From contig NZ_ML708614.1 in the NCBI RefSeq assembly GCF_008831305.1, positions 62,001 through 126,000 on the forward strand: a DNA stretch of 64,000 nt, read 5' to 3'. This DNA is from Kocuria coralli (GTDB lineage Bacteria; Actinomycetota; Actinomycetes; Actinomycetales; Micrococcaceae). The notes beneath the pieces are model-generated. The model was not told where the DNA came from and did not search any database. It saw only the letters and a program-made list of their open reading frames with translations. This document shows, piece by piece, positions 38,191-47,970 of this stretch. Every line of letters starts with the position of its first letter. Position 1 is the stretch's first letter. Position numbers and translations under genes: made by a program.

Positions 38191-39249
38191 TCAGACGCTG
38201 GGCGGCAGGAAGCCGACCTTCTCGTGCACGTCGGCCAGGGTGCCGGCGGCGATCTCGCGCCCCTTCTCCGCCCCGCGGGCGAGGATCCGGTCCAGTTCCG
38301 CCGGATCGTCGAGCAGTTCCTGGGCGCGCTTCTGGATGGGGCCGAGGGTCTCGTTGACCACTTCGGCCAGGTCCACCTTGAGGTGGCCGTACATCCTGCC
38401 TTCGTAGTCGGCCACGATCTGCGGGATCGGGCGGTCCGTGATCGCCGAGTAGATGGTCAGCAGGTTGGCGATACCCGGTTTCGCCTGCCGGTCGAACCGG
38501 ATCTCCGTACCGTCGTCCGTGACCGCCGACTTGATCTTCTTGGCGTTCCTCTTGGCGGGGTCCAGCAGGCGGATGAGCCCGTTGTCGGAGTCCGCCGACT
38601 TGGACATCTTGGCGGTGGGCCGCTGCAGATCGTAGATCTTCGCGGTCTCCTTCATGATCTTGGCCTCCGGGACCGTGAAGGTCTCGCCGAAGCGCGAGTT
38701 GAAGCGCTGCGCGAGGTTCCGGGTCAGCTCCAGGTGCTGCCGCTGATCCTCGCCGACGGGCACCAGATCGCTCTGGTAGACCAGGATGTCGGCGGCCATC
38801 AGCACGGGGTAGGTGAACAGGCCCACGGTGGCGGCGTCCACGCCCTGCTTGGCCGACTTGTCCTTGAACTGGGTCATGCGCGCCGCCTCCCCGTACCCGG
38901 TGATGCAGTTGAGCACCCACGCGAGCTGCGCATGCTCGGGCATGTGCGACTGGACGAGCATGGTGGACTTCTCGGGGTCGATCCCGGCGGCGATGTACTG
39001 GGCGACCGTCACGCGGGTCCGCTCACGCAGCCCGGCGGGGTCCTGGGGCACCGTGATCGAGTGCAGGTCCGCCACGAAGAAGATGCACTCGTTCTCGTCC
39101 TGCATCCTGACCCAGTTGCGCAGCGCGCCGAGGTAGTTGCCCAGGTGGAGCGAGTCCGCGGAGGGCTGCACGCCGGAGAGCACACGGGGCCTGCCCGGCG
39201 AGGCGGGCTGCGATGCGTCCGGAACGGTTTCTGTGGATGCGGCGGTCAC
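38191..39249 (-). CDS. trpS: Tryptophanyl-tRNA synthetase
   Basis: 352 residues from the GTG at 39249; the longer open frame upstream is not conserved. Class I signatures: [18 protein letters not shown] (HIGH variant) and [10 protein letters not shown] (KMSKS). [33 protein letters not shown] is the tryptophan-binding region, cited here by its pieces TQFKDKS and [10 protein letters not shown]. It charges tRNA-Trp in the cytoplasm. A weak GAAAG precedes the start; it follows the exonuclease gene by 49 bp. Confidence 0.96.
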   Translation of the reverse strand: MTAASTETVPDASQPASPGRPRVLSGVQPSADSLHLGNYLGALRNWVRMQDENECIFFVADLHSITVPQDPAGLRERTRVTVAQYIAAGIDPEKSTMLVQSHMPEHAQLAWVLNCITGYGEAARMTQFKDKSAKQGVDAATVGLFTYPVLMAADILVYQSDLVPVGEDQRQHLELTRNLAQRFNSRFGETFTVPEAKIMKETAKIYDLQRPTAKMSKSADSDNGLIRLLDPAKRNAKKIKSAVTDDGTEIRFDRQAKPGIANLLTIYSAITDRPIPQIVADYEGRMYGHLKVDLAEVVNETLGPIQKRAQELLDDPAELDRILARGAEKGREIAAGTLADVHEKVGFLPPSV

Positions 39250-39298
39250 GGTGAGGCTTCTTTCGTGTCTTCGGTCGGAAGGGCGCGGCGAGCCGCTG

Positions 39299-40150
39299 TC
39301 AGAGACGGTAGTCCACGACCAGCGGGGCGTGGTCGGAGAAACGGGTGTCGTAGGTCGCGGCGCGGTCGACGAATGCGGAGACGGCCTTCTGCGCCAGGGC
39401 GGGGGTGGCCATGTGGTAGTCGATGCGCCATCCGGCGTCGTTGTCGAAGGCCTGCCCGCGGTAGGACCACCAGGTGTAGGGGCCCGGCACCTCACCGGCC
39501 AGGCTCCGGGCGACGTCCACGTAGCCGAGGTCGCCGAAGTAGCGGTCGAAGTAGGCCCGTTCCTCGGGCAGGAAGCCCGAGTTCTTGACGTTGCCCTTCC
39601 AGTTCTTGATGTCGAGCTCGGTGTGGCCGACGTTGAGGTCGCCCACGATCAGGACATGGTCCGCGTGCTGCTTCAAGGCGGGCAGCCGCTGGAGCATGGC
39701 GTCCAGGAAGGCGTACTTGTCCACCTGCCGCGGGGTCTCGACCTCCCCGGAGTGGACGTAGGTGGACACCACGGTCAGCGTGGAGCCGTCCGGCAGGGCG
39801 ATATCGTCCTCGATCCACCGGCCGGAGTCGTTGGTGCCCTCGGCCAGACCGACGCGCTGGGCGGTGGGCAGCAGCGAACCGCCGTGGGCGTCGCGGCGCA
39901 CCGCCGTCAGCACGCCCGCGCGGCCTTTGGCCAGGGCTTCGTGGTGATGGATCTCCCAGGTCTCCCCGTCCAGCAGGTCGCGCACGATCTTGTCCGGAGC
40001 CCGGACCTCCTGGAGGCACAGGACGTCGACGTCGCGTCCCTCGAGCCAGTCGGCCATGCCTCGTTTGTAGGCGGCGCGGATGCCGTTGACATTGACGGTC
40101 GCGATCCGCAGCACCTGGTCGCGGGGGATCTCCGTGGACTGCGTGCTCAT
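39299..40150 (-). CDS. xth: Exodeoxyribonuclease III (AP endonuclease)
   Basis: 283 residues. Family blocks: [31 protein letters not shown] (catalytic Glu), [30 protein letters not shown] and the C-terminal [12 protein letters not shown] with catalytic Asp-His. It cuts at abasic sites and has 3'-5' exonuclease activity in base excision repair. AAGGAG precedes the ATG at good spacing. Confidence 0.95.
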   Translation of the reverse strand: MSTQSTEIPRDQVLRIATVNVNGIRAAYKRGMADWLEGRDVDVLCLQEVRAPDKIVRDLLDGETWEIHHHEALAKGRAGVLTAVRRDAHGGSLLPTAQRVGLAEGTNDSGRWIEDDIALPDGSTLTVVSTYVHSGEVETPRQVDKYAFLDAMLQRLPALKQHADHVLIVGDLNVGHTELDIKNWKGNVKNSGFLPEERAYFDRYFGDLGYVDVARSLAGEVPGPYTWWSYRGQAFDNDAGWRIDYHMATPALAQKAVSAFVDRAATYDTRFSDHAPLVVDYRL

Positions 40151-40202
40151 GCGCGCGTCTCCTTTCGAGCGGAACTGCAGCTTCTGGACGGGGTCGGAGT
40201 CG

Positions 40203-40760
40203 TCAGCGATCGTCGTCGTCGATGACTTCGCCGCTCAACGGCTCCGAGGCATCCTTGACCATACCCATTCCGTTGGAGGCGGTCACGGCCAGGGTGTCCA
40301 GGGCGCGGTCGACCTGCTCGCGGTCGCCCTCCGTGGAGCCGTCCGGGGCGGGCAGGTTCGCCGCGATGACGCGTGCCTGCACCATGATGATCTGGAAGGA
40401 GTGCTCGAGCTTCTGGTCCAGGATCGAGCGGTCCGCGGCAGGGGTCGTGGACGGCGAGGTCATGGGCGCCCGCCCGAAGCGCCGGTTGGCCTCCTGCTGG
40501 GCCTGCTCGATCTGCCGGGCTCCGAACTTGGCCGCCTTGCGCACCATCCACAGCACGAAGCACGCGATCAGCAGCCAGCCCAGGGCGATCGCCGCCAGCA
40601 CCCAGCCCAGGACCGAGTTCTGGTTGGCAGCCTGCAGCAACGCCACCACGAAGATGACCACCAGGGCCGTCATGCCGATCAGGGTGATCCAGATCGAGGC
40701 CCTTCCTGAACTGGAGCCGGACGGGTTGGTGCGCGTGGAGCCTATCTGCTGCATGGGCAT
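40203..40760 (-). CDS. Small membrane protein of unknown function
   Basis: 185 residues; family not recognised. Two membrane helices near residues 23-45 and 50-72 (IWITLIGMTALVVIFVVALL and GWVLAAIALGWLLIACFVLW), then a basic amphipathic helix KFGARQIEQAQQEANRRFG. The soluble tail ends in an acidic DDDD-R cluster and includes HSFQIIMVQARVIAANL. The second ATG (40754) has GGGAG at better spacing than the first. It lies between folD and the exonuclease gene on the same strand. Confidence 0.75.
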   Translation of the reverse strand: MPMQQIGSTRTNPSGSSSGRASIWITLIGMTALVVIFVVALLQAANQNSVLGWVLAAIALGWLLIACFVLWMVRKAAKFGARQIEQAQQEANRRFGRAPMTSPSTTPAADRSILDQKLEHSFQIIMVQARVIAANLPAPDGSTEGDREQVDRALDTLAVTASNGMGMVKDASEPLSGEVIDDDDR

Positions 40761-40799
40761 ATTCTCCCGTACTCGCTGCCACCGGTGAAATGCAGCGGA

Positions 40800-40840
40800 G
40801 ACGGAATCGCCCTGGGCGCAACGCCCAGGGCGATTCCGTC
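40800..40840 (-). terminator. Terminator after folD
   Basis: Perfect 19-bp stem (40800-40818 with 40822-40840) with a 3-base loop, 20 bp past the folD stop. One of the strongest hairpins in the window; it ends the glyA-folD unit. Confidence 0.88.
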
Positions 40841-40859
40841 GTACTCGGGTCGACGCCGC

Positions 40860-41747
40860 CTAGCGAATCCCGGCCGCCCTCTCCGCGGCCTCGACCACGT
40901 TGACCAGCAGCATGGCGCGGGTCATGGGGCCGACCCCGCCGGGGTTGGGCGAGAGCCAGGAGGCGCGCTCGGCCGCGGCGGGATCGATATCTCCGGTGAG
41001 CCGCTTCCGGCCGGTCGCGGGATCCTCGACCCGGGAGACGCCCACGTCCAGCAGGACCGCGCCCTCCTTGATCTGCCCGGCCGTGACCATATGCGGCTGT
41101 CCCGCGGCCGCCACGACGACGTCCGCCGTGGCCAGCAGCGCCTCGAGGTCCCTGGTTCCCGTGTGGGCCAGCGTGACCGTGGAGTTGATCGACTTGCGGG
41201 TGAGCAGGAGGCCGATGGGCCGCCCCACGGTCACGCCCCGGCCGATCACCAGGACGTGCTTGCCCTTCAGGTCGATGTCGTGGCGCAGCAGCAGCTCCAC
41301 GATCCCGTGCGGTGTGCACGGCAGCGGGGATGTCATGGGCTCGCCGACGTTGAGCACCAGGCGACCCAGGTTCGTGGGGTGCAGGCCATCGGCGTCCTTG
41401 GCCGGATCGATCTTCTCGAGGATCCGGTGGGTGTCGATGTGGTCGGGCAGCGGCAGCTGGACGATGTACCCCGTGCATGCCGGGTCCTCGTTGAGCGCTT
41501 CGATCTCCTGCTCCAGCTCCTCCTGGGAGATCGAGGCGGGGAGGTCACGGCGGATGGAGGTGATCCCCACCTCCTCGCAGTCCCTGTGCTTGCCCGAGAC
41601 ATAGGAGTGGGAGGCGGGGTCGTCGCCGACCAGCACCGTTCCCAGCCCGGGTACCACCCCCGCCGCGCCCAGGGCCGCGACGCGTTCGCGCAGTTCGGCT
41701 TTGATCGAGGCCGCCGTGGCCTTCCCGTCGAGTATCCCCGCGGTCAT
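40860..41747 (-). CDS. folD: Methylenetetrahydrofolate dehydrogenase/cyclohydrolase
   Basis: 295 residues. [14 protein letters not shown] holds the catalytic Tyr/Lys; [13 protein letters not shown] and NADP motif [16 protein letters not shown] follow, with C-terminal [17 protein letters not shown]. It interconverts methylene-, methenyl- and formyl-tetrahydrofolate, supplying formyl groups for purine synthesis (PurN at 53010, PurH at 51229). ATG 41747 overlaps the glyA stop by one base (TGATG). Confidence 0.97.
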   Translation of the reverse strand: MTAGILDGKATAASIKAELRERVAALGAAGVVPGLGTVLVGDDPASHSYVSGKHRDCEEVGITSIRRDLPASISQEELEQEIEALNEDPACTGYIVQLPLPDHIDTHRILEKIDPAKDADGLHPTNLGRLVLNVGEPMTSPLPCTPHGIVELLLRHDIDLKGKHVLVIGRGVTVGRPIGLLLTRKSINSTVTLAHTGTRDLEALLATADVVVAAAGQPHMVTAGQIKEGAVLLDVGVSRVEDPATGRKRLTGDIDPAAAERASWLSPNPGGVGPMTRAMLLVNVVEAAERAAGIR

Positions 41748-43033
41748 CACCACTCCTCGAGGCCGCTGTAGAGCGGGAAGTCCTCGGCCAGCTTGTCCAC
41801 GCGGGCCCGCAGTGCGGCCACGTCGGGCTGCGGCTTGAGGGAGGTCGCGATGATGTCGGCGACCTCCTCGAACTCCTTCGCCCCGAAACCGCGGGTGGCC
41901 AGGGCCGGGGTACCGATCCGCAGCCCCGAGGTGACCATGGGCGGGCGGGGGTCGAACGGCACGGCGTTGCGGTTGACCGTGATGCCGACCTCGTGCAGCA
42001 GGTCCTCGCCCTGCTTGCCGTCGATCTCGGAGTTGCGCAGGTCGACCAGCACCAGGTGCACGTCGGTGCCCCCGGTCAGCACCGAGACGCCGGCCTCGGC
42101 GACGTCGGCCGCGGACAGCCGCTCCGCGATGATCCGGGCGCCTTCGATGGTGCGCTCCTGACGGTTCTTGAACTCCTCGGTGCCCGCGATCTTGAACGCG
42201 ACGGCCTTGCCCGCGATCGCGTGCATGAGCGGCCCGCCCTGGTGCCCCGGGAAGACGTTGGAGTCGATCTTCTTCTTCCACTCCTCGGTGCACAGGATCA
42301 CGCCGGAGCGCGGGCCGGCCAGCGTCTTGTGCACGGTCGAGCTGACCACGTCGGAATGCGGCACCGGGTTGGGGTGCAGCCCTGCGGCCACCAGGCCGGC
42401 GAAGTGGGCCATGTCCACCCACAGCTTCGCGCCGACCTCGTCGGCGATGGAGCGGAACGCCTCGAAGTCCAGGTGCCGGGAGTAGGCGGACCAGCCGGCC
42501 ACGATCACCTTGGGGCGGCTGCCGAGAGCCACCTCGCGCACCTGGTCCATGTCCAGCCGGTGCGTCTCCGGATCGACCTCGTAGGCCGCGATGTTGTAGA
42601 GCTTGCCGGAGATATTGAGCTTCATGCCGTGCGTCAGATGCCCGCCGTGGGCCAGCGAGAGCCCCATCAGGGTGTCGCCCGGCTCCATGAGCGCGGTCAT
42701 CACGGCGCTGTTGGCCTGGGCGCCCGAGTGGGGCTGAACGTTGGCGTGGAAGGCGCCGAACAGCTCGGTGGCCCGGTCACGGGCCAGGTTCTCCACCACG
42801 TCCACGTGCTCGCAACCGCCGTAGTACCGGCGTCCCGGGTAACCCTCCGCGTACTTGTTGGTCAGCACGGAACCCTGTGCCTCCAGGACGGCGCGCGGGG
42901 CGAAGTTCTCGGAGGCGATCATCTCCAGGGTGCCCCGCTGCCGGCCGACCTCAGCGGTGATCGCGGCGGCGACCTCCGGGTCCACCTCGGACAAGGGACG
43001 GTCGGTGACATCGGCGAAAGGCGTTGGGCTCAT
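41747..43033 (-). CDS. glyA: Serine hydroxymethyltransferase
   Basis: 428 residues from the ATG at 43033, with AGGAGG upstream. [31 protein letters not shown], and the PLP-lysine region [30 protein letters not shown] near the C-terminus. It makes glycine and methylene-THF from serine, feeding FolD, with which it is translationally coupled. The reverse-strand promoter is likely the TACAAT at 43141-43146, giving a leader of about 100 nt with phased GTTCTG repeats. Confidence 0.98.
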   Translation of the reverse strand: MSPTPFADVTDRPLSEVDPEVAAAITAEVGRQRGTLEMIASENFAPRAVLEAQGSVLTNKYAEGYPGRRYYGGCEHVDVVENLARDRATELFGAFHANVQPHSGAQANSAVMTALMEPGDTLMGLSLAHGGHLTHGMKLNISGKLYNIAAYEVDPETHRLDMDQVREVALGSRPKVIVAGWSAYSRHLDFEAFRSIADEVGAKLWVDMAHFAGLVAAGLHPNPVPHSDVVSSTVHKTLAGPRSGVILCTEEWKKKIDSNVFPGHQGGPLMHAIAGKAVAFKIAGTEEFKNRQERTIEGARIIAERLSAADVAEAGVSVLTGGTDVHLVLVDLRNSEIDGKQGEDLLHEVGITVNRNAVPFDPRPPMVTSGLRIGTPALATRGFGAKEFEEVADIIATSLKPQPDVAALRARVDKLAEDFPLYSGLEEW

Positions 43034-43396
43034 GCGATTCCTCCTGGGCTCCGAAGGCGCTGCTCCGGAGGTTCTGGCCACGTTCTGGCGGGGTTCTGCA
43101 CTGCCGGCGCTGCCGGCAGCCGGTCGAAACGGCGCTGCCCATTGTAGGACCCCCGGCAGCGGCGGCAGCCACGCGGGGGTAATATGCCCAAGCCCACACC
43201 GAGCTTTCCCTGTCACGTACCTGACCTATTCGCCCGCTTGAACTACTCTTGAGTCACACCTGATCCGGAAAATGGTGCCCTCCACCTCATTCCTCCCAGG
43301 CCATCCACGCACAGTCGTGCCCAAACCCATGCTGACCAGCGGCTTCATGCCGTGGTCACACCCTTGGGGCAAGGGCTCGAAACTACAGGAGCACCT
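43034..43396. promoter_or_regulatory. Divergent intergenic region glyA / HAD-GH65 gene
   Basis: 363 bp. For glyA a reverse-strand TACAAT (43141-43146) is a good -10 box. Its leader contains three GTTCTG direct repeats at 43071, 43082 and 43093 (11-bp period, read as CAGAAC on the glyA strand) and a 10-bp palindrome CTGCCGGCAG (43110-43119). On the forward side I see a TTGAAC near 43239 as a possible -35, but no clear -10. No riboswitch fold is recognisable. Confidence 0.45.
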
Positions 43397-46300
43397 GTGA
43401 ACGCAATGCCGACAGCGCCCTTCACCGCCTCGATCCCTCAGATCCGAGGAGATCAGGTTCCCGAGAAGCCCTCGGAGAGCCTGCGGACCCCTTACTCGGC
43501 CGTGATCTTCGACATGGACGGCGTGATCACCGACACCGCTGCCGTGCACGCCACTGCATGGAAGCTGCTGTTCGACGCCCTCCTCCAGGACGAGCGGCTC
43601 GAGCCCCTGAGCGATGACGACGAGATCGACCGCCGCGAGTTCGACGTCATGACGGACTACCGCGACTTCGTGGACGGCCGCCGCCGCGAGGACGGCATCA
43701 GGACCCTGCTGGCCTCCCGCGGTGCCGCCCTCCCGGAGGGCGCTGCGAACGACGAGTCCGGAGCCTGGACCGTCCAGGGCCAGGCCGGTCTGAAGAACGC
43801 CTACTTCACCGAGGCCCTCGAGGAGCAGGGCGTCCGGGTCTTCGACGGCACCGTCCGGCTGGCCGAGCGCCTGCGTGAGGCCAGGATCCCCGTGGGGCTG
43901 GTGACCGCCTCCCGCAACTCGACCAACGTCCTGGAGCGCGCGGGCCTGAGCAACCTGTTCGACCACATCGTCGACGGCGCCACCGCCGCGGAACTCGGCC
44001 TGCCGGGCAAGCCCGCCCCGGACACGTTCCTGCGCTGCGCCCAGGAACTGGGCGTGGACCCGGTCGAAGCGGTCGTCATCGAGGACGCCGTGGCCGGCGT
44101 GGAGGCCGGCGTGGCCGGCGGTTTCGGCCTGGTGGTCGGCATCGCCCGGCACGGCGACCGGCAGGCGCTGTACAACGGCGGTGCCCACATGGTCCTCAAC
44201 GACGCCGGCGAGCTGGATCTGGGGGCGCGCCGCGAGGATTGCTGGAAGCTGGTCTACGAGGGCTACGATCCCTCCGTCCAGGCCCGCCGCGAGTCGCTGC
44301 TGACCCTGTCCAACGGCTACATGGGCGTCCGCGGCTCTCATTCGGAGCGCTCCGCCGACGGCATCCACTACCCCGGCAACTACCTGGCCGGCGTGTTCAA
44401 CCGCGTCGTCAGCCATATCAACGGCCGCGACATCGAGCACGAGTCCATGGTCAACGCCCCCAACTGGACCCACCTCGACCTCCGGGTCTCGGGGGGTACC
44501 TGGCTCTCAGAGGGCGGACTGGAGTACTCGGACGAGCGCACCGAGCTCGATCTGCGCACCGGCGTCCTGACCCGCACGATGGTGCTGACCGACCTCAACG
44601 GCGATCCCACCGACGGCGGGGACCGCCCGCGCCTGCAGGTGGTCCAGCGCCGGCTCGTCTCGCTGCGCCTGCGCCACATCGGCGCCCAGGAGACCTCCAT
44701 CACCGCGCTGAACTTCACCGGCCGCGTCCACGTGCGTACGGGCATCGATCCCGCCGTGACCAACGACGGGGTCAAGGAGTACAGGGAGCTCAACCCCCAC
44801 CATCTGGTCACCACCGAGTCGACCACGCTGCCGGACGAGCAGGAGACCCTGCTGAGCCTGGTGACCACCAACCAGTCGCAGATCCAGATCGCCACCGCGC
44901 AGCGCACGGAGGTCTACGGCGGGGCCGCCATCCGCGCCCGTCGTGAGATCCGCCCGGGCGGCACCGAGTTCCGGCGCCACCAGGTCGGCGTCCGCCAGGG
45001 CGAGCCGGTGACCGTGGACACCGTCACCGCCGTCGTGACCAGCCGCGATGCCGCCATCGGGTCCCCGCGCGACGGCGCGCTGTCGCAGCTCGACCGCAGC
45101 CCGCACGACTTCAAGGGGCTCCTGAAGGGCCACGAGCTGGCCTGGGAGCGCCTCTGGGACCGCTACGACGTCGATCTGGAGCCGGACGACGCCCCCGAGG
45201 AGCTGCTGACCCAGCTGGCGCTGCGGACCCACGTGTTCCACACCGCCCAGACGCTCGCACCGCACCTGTCCCTGCGTGATGCCGGGGTGCCCGCGCGCGG
45301 TCTGCACGGCGAGGGCTACCGCGGCCACATCTTCTGGGACGACGTCTACATCCTGCCGATGGTCTCCCTGCACGAGCCCCAGGTGACGCGTTCGCTGCTG
45401 TCCTACCGGTGGCGCAGGCTGCCCATGGCCTACTACCGCGCCCAGGAGTTCGGCCTCAAGGGTGCGGCCTTCCCCTGGCAGTCCGGTTCGGACGGCCGCG
45501 AGGAGACTCCGCCGGAGCTCTACAACCACCATTCCCAGCGCTGGCTGCCGGACAACTCCTGGCGCCAGTTCCACGTGGGCCTGGCCATCGCCTACAACGC
45601 GTGGCACTACTACGAGACCACGGGCGACATCGACTGGCTCTCCGGCCAGGGCGCCGAGCTGATCATCGGCATCACCCGTCTGTTCGCCTCCCTCACGGAG
45701 TTCGACGAGGCCGACGGCCGCTACCACATCAGCGGTGTCATGGGCCCCGACGAATACCACGACGGCCCGCGCGGCCAGCACGGCGGCGGCCTGAAGGACA
45801 ATGCGTACACCAACGTGCTCGCCGCCTGGCTGTTCCGCCACTCCGCGTACATCTTCAACGACATGGTGGACCACCAGCGCGAGGAGCTGATCTCCCGCTT
45901 CGGCGTCACGGAGGACGAGCCCGCCCGCTGGCTGGACATGTCCCAGAAGATGTCCATCGCCTTCAACTCGGACGGCACGATCTCCCAGTACGACGGCTAC
46001 AACGAACTCGCGGAGCTCGACTGGGAGTACTACCGGAAGAAGTACCGCAACATCGGCCGCCTGGATCTCCTGCTGGAGAACGAGGGCGACATGACCAACA
46101 ACTACAAGCTGTCCAAGCAGGCGGACACCATCATGCTGGTCTACCTGCTGGGCCCCGAGGGCCTGGTCGAGGAGCTCGGCCGCATGGGCTACGAGATCGA
46201 TCACGACGTCGTCCAGCGCACCGTGGACTTCTACATCGCGCGATCCTCGCACGGGTCGTCGCTGTCCAAGGTGGTCAACGCCGCCGTGCTGGCGTGGCTG

Positions 46301-46690
46301 GCCCCGGACCGCTCCTGGGCGTCGTTCCAGGACGCGCTGGTGGTCGACATGGACGACACCCAGGGGGGCACCACCGGCGAGGGCATCCACATGGGCGCCA
46401 TGTCGGGGTCGGTCGACGTGGTCACCCGCGCCTACGCGGGGATGCGCGTGCGCGGGGACTGGCTCGAGTTCAGCCCGCACCTGCCCCGGCAGCTGGACAA
46501 CGTGAACTTCACGGTCCTCTACCGCGGCCAGGTCATCCGGGTGTGCATCGACCACGAAGTCCTGGAGCTCGAGGGAGGCTCCAAGCAGGCCGCGCCCGTG
46601 ACCATCCACGTCCACGGTGCGGAGTACGTGCTCAAGGGCGGCCAGAAGATCGCCGTCGCCATCCGCCGGCACAAGCGCGGTCGTTCCTGA
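43397..46690 (+). CDS. Fusion of HAD beta-phosphoglucomutase-like domain and GH65 family phosphorylase
   Basis: 1097 residues from the GTG at 43397 (AGGAG five bases upstream). Residues about 30-270 are a HAD phosphatase/mutase: VIFDMDGVITDTAAVHATAW with nucleophile Asp39 and Asp41, GLVTASRNS, and VVIEDAVAGVEAG. Residues about 280-1090 are a GH65 phosphorylase: SLLTLSNGYMGVRGS, GHIFWDDVYILPM, the catalytic glutamate in GVMGPDEYHDG and LKDNAYTNVLAAW. A GH65 enzyme splits an alpha-glucosyl disaccharide (maltose, trehalose, kojibiose or similar) with phosphate to beta-glucose-1-P, and a beta-phosphoglucomutase turns that into glucose-6-P. The two steps are joined in one chain here; mycobacteria carry them as neighbouring genes. 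The disaccharide cannot be read from the sequence. Confidence 0.92.
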   Translation: MNAMPTAPFTASIPQIRGDQVPEKPSESLRTPYSAVIFDMDGVITDTAAVHATAWKLLFDALLQDERLEPLSDDDEIDRREFDVMTDYRDFVDGRRREDGIRTLLASRGAALPEGAANDESGAWTVQGQAGLKNAYFTEALEEQGVRVFDGTVRLAERLREARIPVGLVTASRNSTNVLERAGLSNLFDHIVDGATAAELGLPGKPAPDTFLRCAQELGVDPVEAVVIEDAVAGVEAGVAGGFGLVVGIARHGDRQALYNGGAHMVLNDAGELDLGARREDCWKLVYEGYDPSVQARRESLLTLSNGYMGVRGSHSERSADGIHYPGNYLAGVFNRVVSHINGRDIEHESMVNAPNWTHLDLRVSGGTWLSEGGLEYSDERTELDLRTGVLTRTMVLTDLNGDPTDGGDRPRLQVVQRRLVSLRLRHIGAQETSITALNFTGRVHVRTGIDPAVTNDGVKEYRELNPHHLVTTESTTLPDEQETLLSLVTTNQSQIQIATAQRTEVYGGAAIRARREIRPGGTEFRRHQVGVRQGEPVTVDTVTAVVTSRDAAIGSPRDGALSQLDRSPHDFKGLLKGHELAWERLWDRYDVDLEPDDAPEELLTQLALRTHVFHTAQTLAPHLSLRDAGVPARGLHGEGYRGHIFWDDVYILPMVSLHEPQVTRSLLSYRWRRLPMAYYRAQEFGLKGAAFPWQSGSDGREETPPELYNHHSQRWLPDNSWRQFHVGLAIAYNAWHYYETTGDIDWLSGQGAELIIGITRLFASLTEFDEADGRYHISGVMGPDEYHDGPRGQHGGGLKDNAYTNVLAAWLFRHSAYIFNDMVDHQREELISRFGVTEDEPARWLDMSQKMSIAFNSDGTISQYDGYNELAELDWEYYRKKYRNIGRLDLLLENEGDMTNNYKLSKQADTIMLVYLLGPEGLVEELGRMGYEIDHDVVQRTVDFYIARSSHGSSLSKVVNAAVLAWLAPDRSWASFQDALVVDMDDTQGGTTGEGIHMGAMSGSVDVVTRAYAGMRVRGDWLEFSPHLPRQLDNVNFTVLYRGQVIRVCIDHEVLELEGGSKQAAPVTIHVHGAEYVLKGGQKIAVAIRRHKRGRS

Positions 46691-46713
46691 CGAGTCGGTG
46701 AGGTCGAGGGCGG

Positions 46714-47322
46714 CTAGCGGTTCAGATCCCGGTGCCGGGCGCTGAGTTCGCGATAAGTAACGGCGTTGCCCTCGACCTTCTGCCGCTCCTCCTCCGTGAG
46801 CTCGCGCCGGACCTTCGCGGGCACCCCGGCCACGAGCGAACCCGGCGGGATCTCGGTGCCCTCCAATACCACCGCGCCCGCCGCCACGAGCGAGCCCGCT
46901 CCGATCACGGCTCCGTTGAGCACCGTGGCGGACATGCCGATCAGGACGTCGTCGTGGACGGTGCAGCCGTGCAGGACCGCCGCGTGGCCCACCGAGACGC
47001 CGTCGCCGATGGTGCACGGGAAGTCCGGGTCGGAGTGGACGGTGCAGTTGTCCTGGAGGTTCGAGCCGGCGCCCAGCCGGACCGGGGACCGGTCGGCGCG
47101 GATCACCGTCCCGTAGAACACGCCGCTGCCCGCGCCGATGCGGACATCCCCGATGAGGGTGGCGGTGGGCGCTATGAAGGCGTCCTCGGCGATCCGCGGT
47201 TCGTGTCCTTCCCATGCTGCGATGACGGGTTCCACGCTTTCCTCCAAATGCTCTGAATCAAATGCTCGGGATCGAATGCTCGGGGTCATGTCTTCGGGAC
47301 AGGTATCCGGGACCGGGCTCAT
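46714..47322 (-). CDS. Gamma-carbonic anhydrase family protein
   Basis: 202 residues from the ATG at 47322, which overlaps the TetR stop (ATGA). Left-handed beta-helix of hexapeptide repeats, with metal-binding histidines in DNCTVHSDPD and VGHAAVLHGCTVHDD. An ATG at 47289 would give a protein closer to family length, since the first 30 residues are not conserved. These proteins bind zinc or iron; many lack proven carbonic anhydrase activity. Cytoplasmic trimer expected. Confidence 0.88.
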   Translation of the reverse strand: MSPVPDTCPEDMTPSIRSRAFDSEHLEESVEPVIAAWEGHEPRIAEDAFIAPTATLIGDVRIGAGSGVFYGTVIRADRSPVRLGAGSNLQDNCTVHSDPDFPCTIGDGVSVGHAAVLHGCTVHDDVLIGMSATVLNGAVIGAGSLVAAGAVVLEGTEIPPGSLVAGVPAKVRRELTEEERQKVEGNAVTYRELSARHRDLNR

Positions 47323-47915
47323 TCCCCCACGGCGGCGATGGTACGGGCGTAGTCGAGATAGGCCTCGTGGGCGAACCCTGGAAGCAGCTGGGACTGCACG
47401 ACCCATCCCTGCAGCACCGACAGCACCGCCTGCGAGAACATGCCCACCCAGTCAGCCGCCTCCCGGTCGCTCAGCCCCAGCTGCTCGACGGCCCATGCGG
47501 AGAAACGGTCGTCGATCAGCCCCCGCAGGGCCTCCAGGTGCGATCCGAGGGCGCCGTGGACCTCCGGGTCGACGGCGGCTTCGCCCCACGTGACCAGAAG
47601 GAGACGGGCCAGCCTGGGCTGGGCGGCCAGCGACTCGAGCACCCCCACCAGCCAGCTCTCCGGATCGAAGGGGGCGCTCGCGGTCTGCGCGGCCAGATCG
47701 AAGACCTGGTCCAGGGCGGTCCGTGCGCAGGCCACCACGAGTTCGGACTTACCGCCCGGGAAGTGGTTGTAGATCGCCCCGGCGGACAATCCCGTGGCGG
47801 CGATGATCTCGTGCATCGACGCGCCGCGGTAGCCCTCGGTCAGGAAGCAGCCGGTGGCGGCATCGACCACCGAACGTCGTCGGTTCCGGCGATACTCCTC
47901 GCTGACTTTGGGCAT
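47319..47915 (-). CDS. TetR/AcrR family regulator
   Basis: 198 residues. N-terminal HTH: RRRSVVDAATGCFLTEGYRG, then SMHEIIAATGLSAGAIYNHF. The C-terminal helical domain (WLVGVLESLAAQPRLARLLLV) resembles the TetR_C group that binds small hydrophobic molecules. Coupled to the gamma-carbonic anhydrase gene by ATGA and divergent from the Gfo/Idh gene 55 bp away, either of which may be its target. TAGGAT (47922-47927) ends six bases before the ATG with no ribosome site: probably leaderless. Confidence 0.88.
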   Translation of the reverse strand: MPKVSEEYRRNRRRSVVDAATGCFLTEGYRGASMHEIIAATGLSAGAIYNHFPGGKSELVVACARTALDQVFDLAAQTASAPFDPESWLVGVLESLAAQPRLARLLLVTWGEAAVDPEVHGALGSHLEALRGLIDDRFSAWAVEQLGLSDREAADWVGMFSQAVLSVLQGWVVQSQLLPGFAHEAYLDYARTIAAVGE

Positions 47916-47921
47916 AGCCCG

Positions 47922-47966
47922 ATCCTACGCAGTCCGATTTGCCGCGTTCCGCCTGAGGCGATTTGC
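47922..47966. promoter_or_regulatory. TetR/Gfo-Idh divergent promoter region
   Basis: Holds the reverse TAGGAT -10 box (47922-47927) for the leaderless tetR gene. Two direct copies of CGATTTGC lie 24 bp apart (47935-47942 and 47959-47966) between the genes; their role as regulator sites is a guess. Confidence 0.4.
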
Positions 47967-47970
47967 GACG

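Noticed and set aside
37087-39588. Frame of over 800 codons antisense to YihY and trpS genes
   Set aside because: Covers two well-supported genes; composition is typical of a shadow frame.
43034-43140. Riboswitch in the glyA leader
   Set aside because: About 100 nt with GC-rich palindromes, but no glycine, SAM or tetrahydrofolate riboswitch core could be matched.
44507-47215. Frame of about 900 codons antisense to the GH65 fusion
   Set aside because: The forward gene has intact catalytic motifs; the reverse frame has none.
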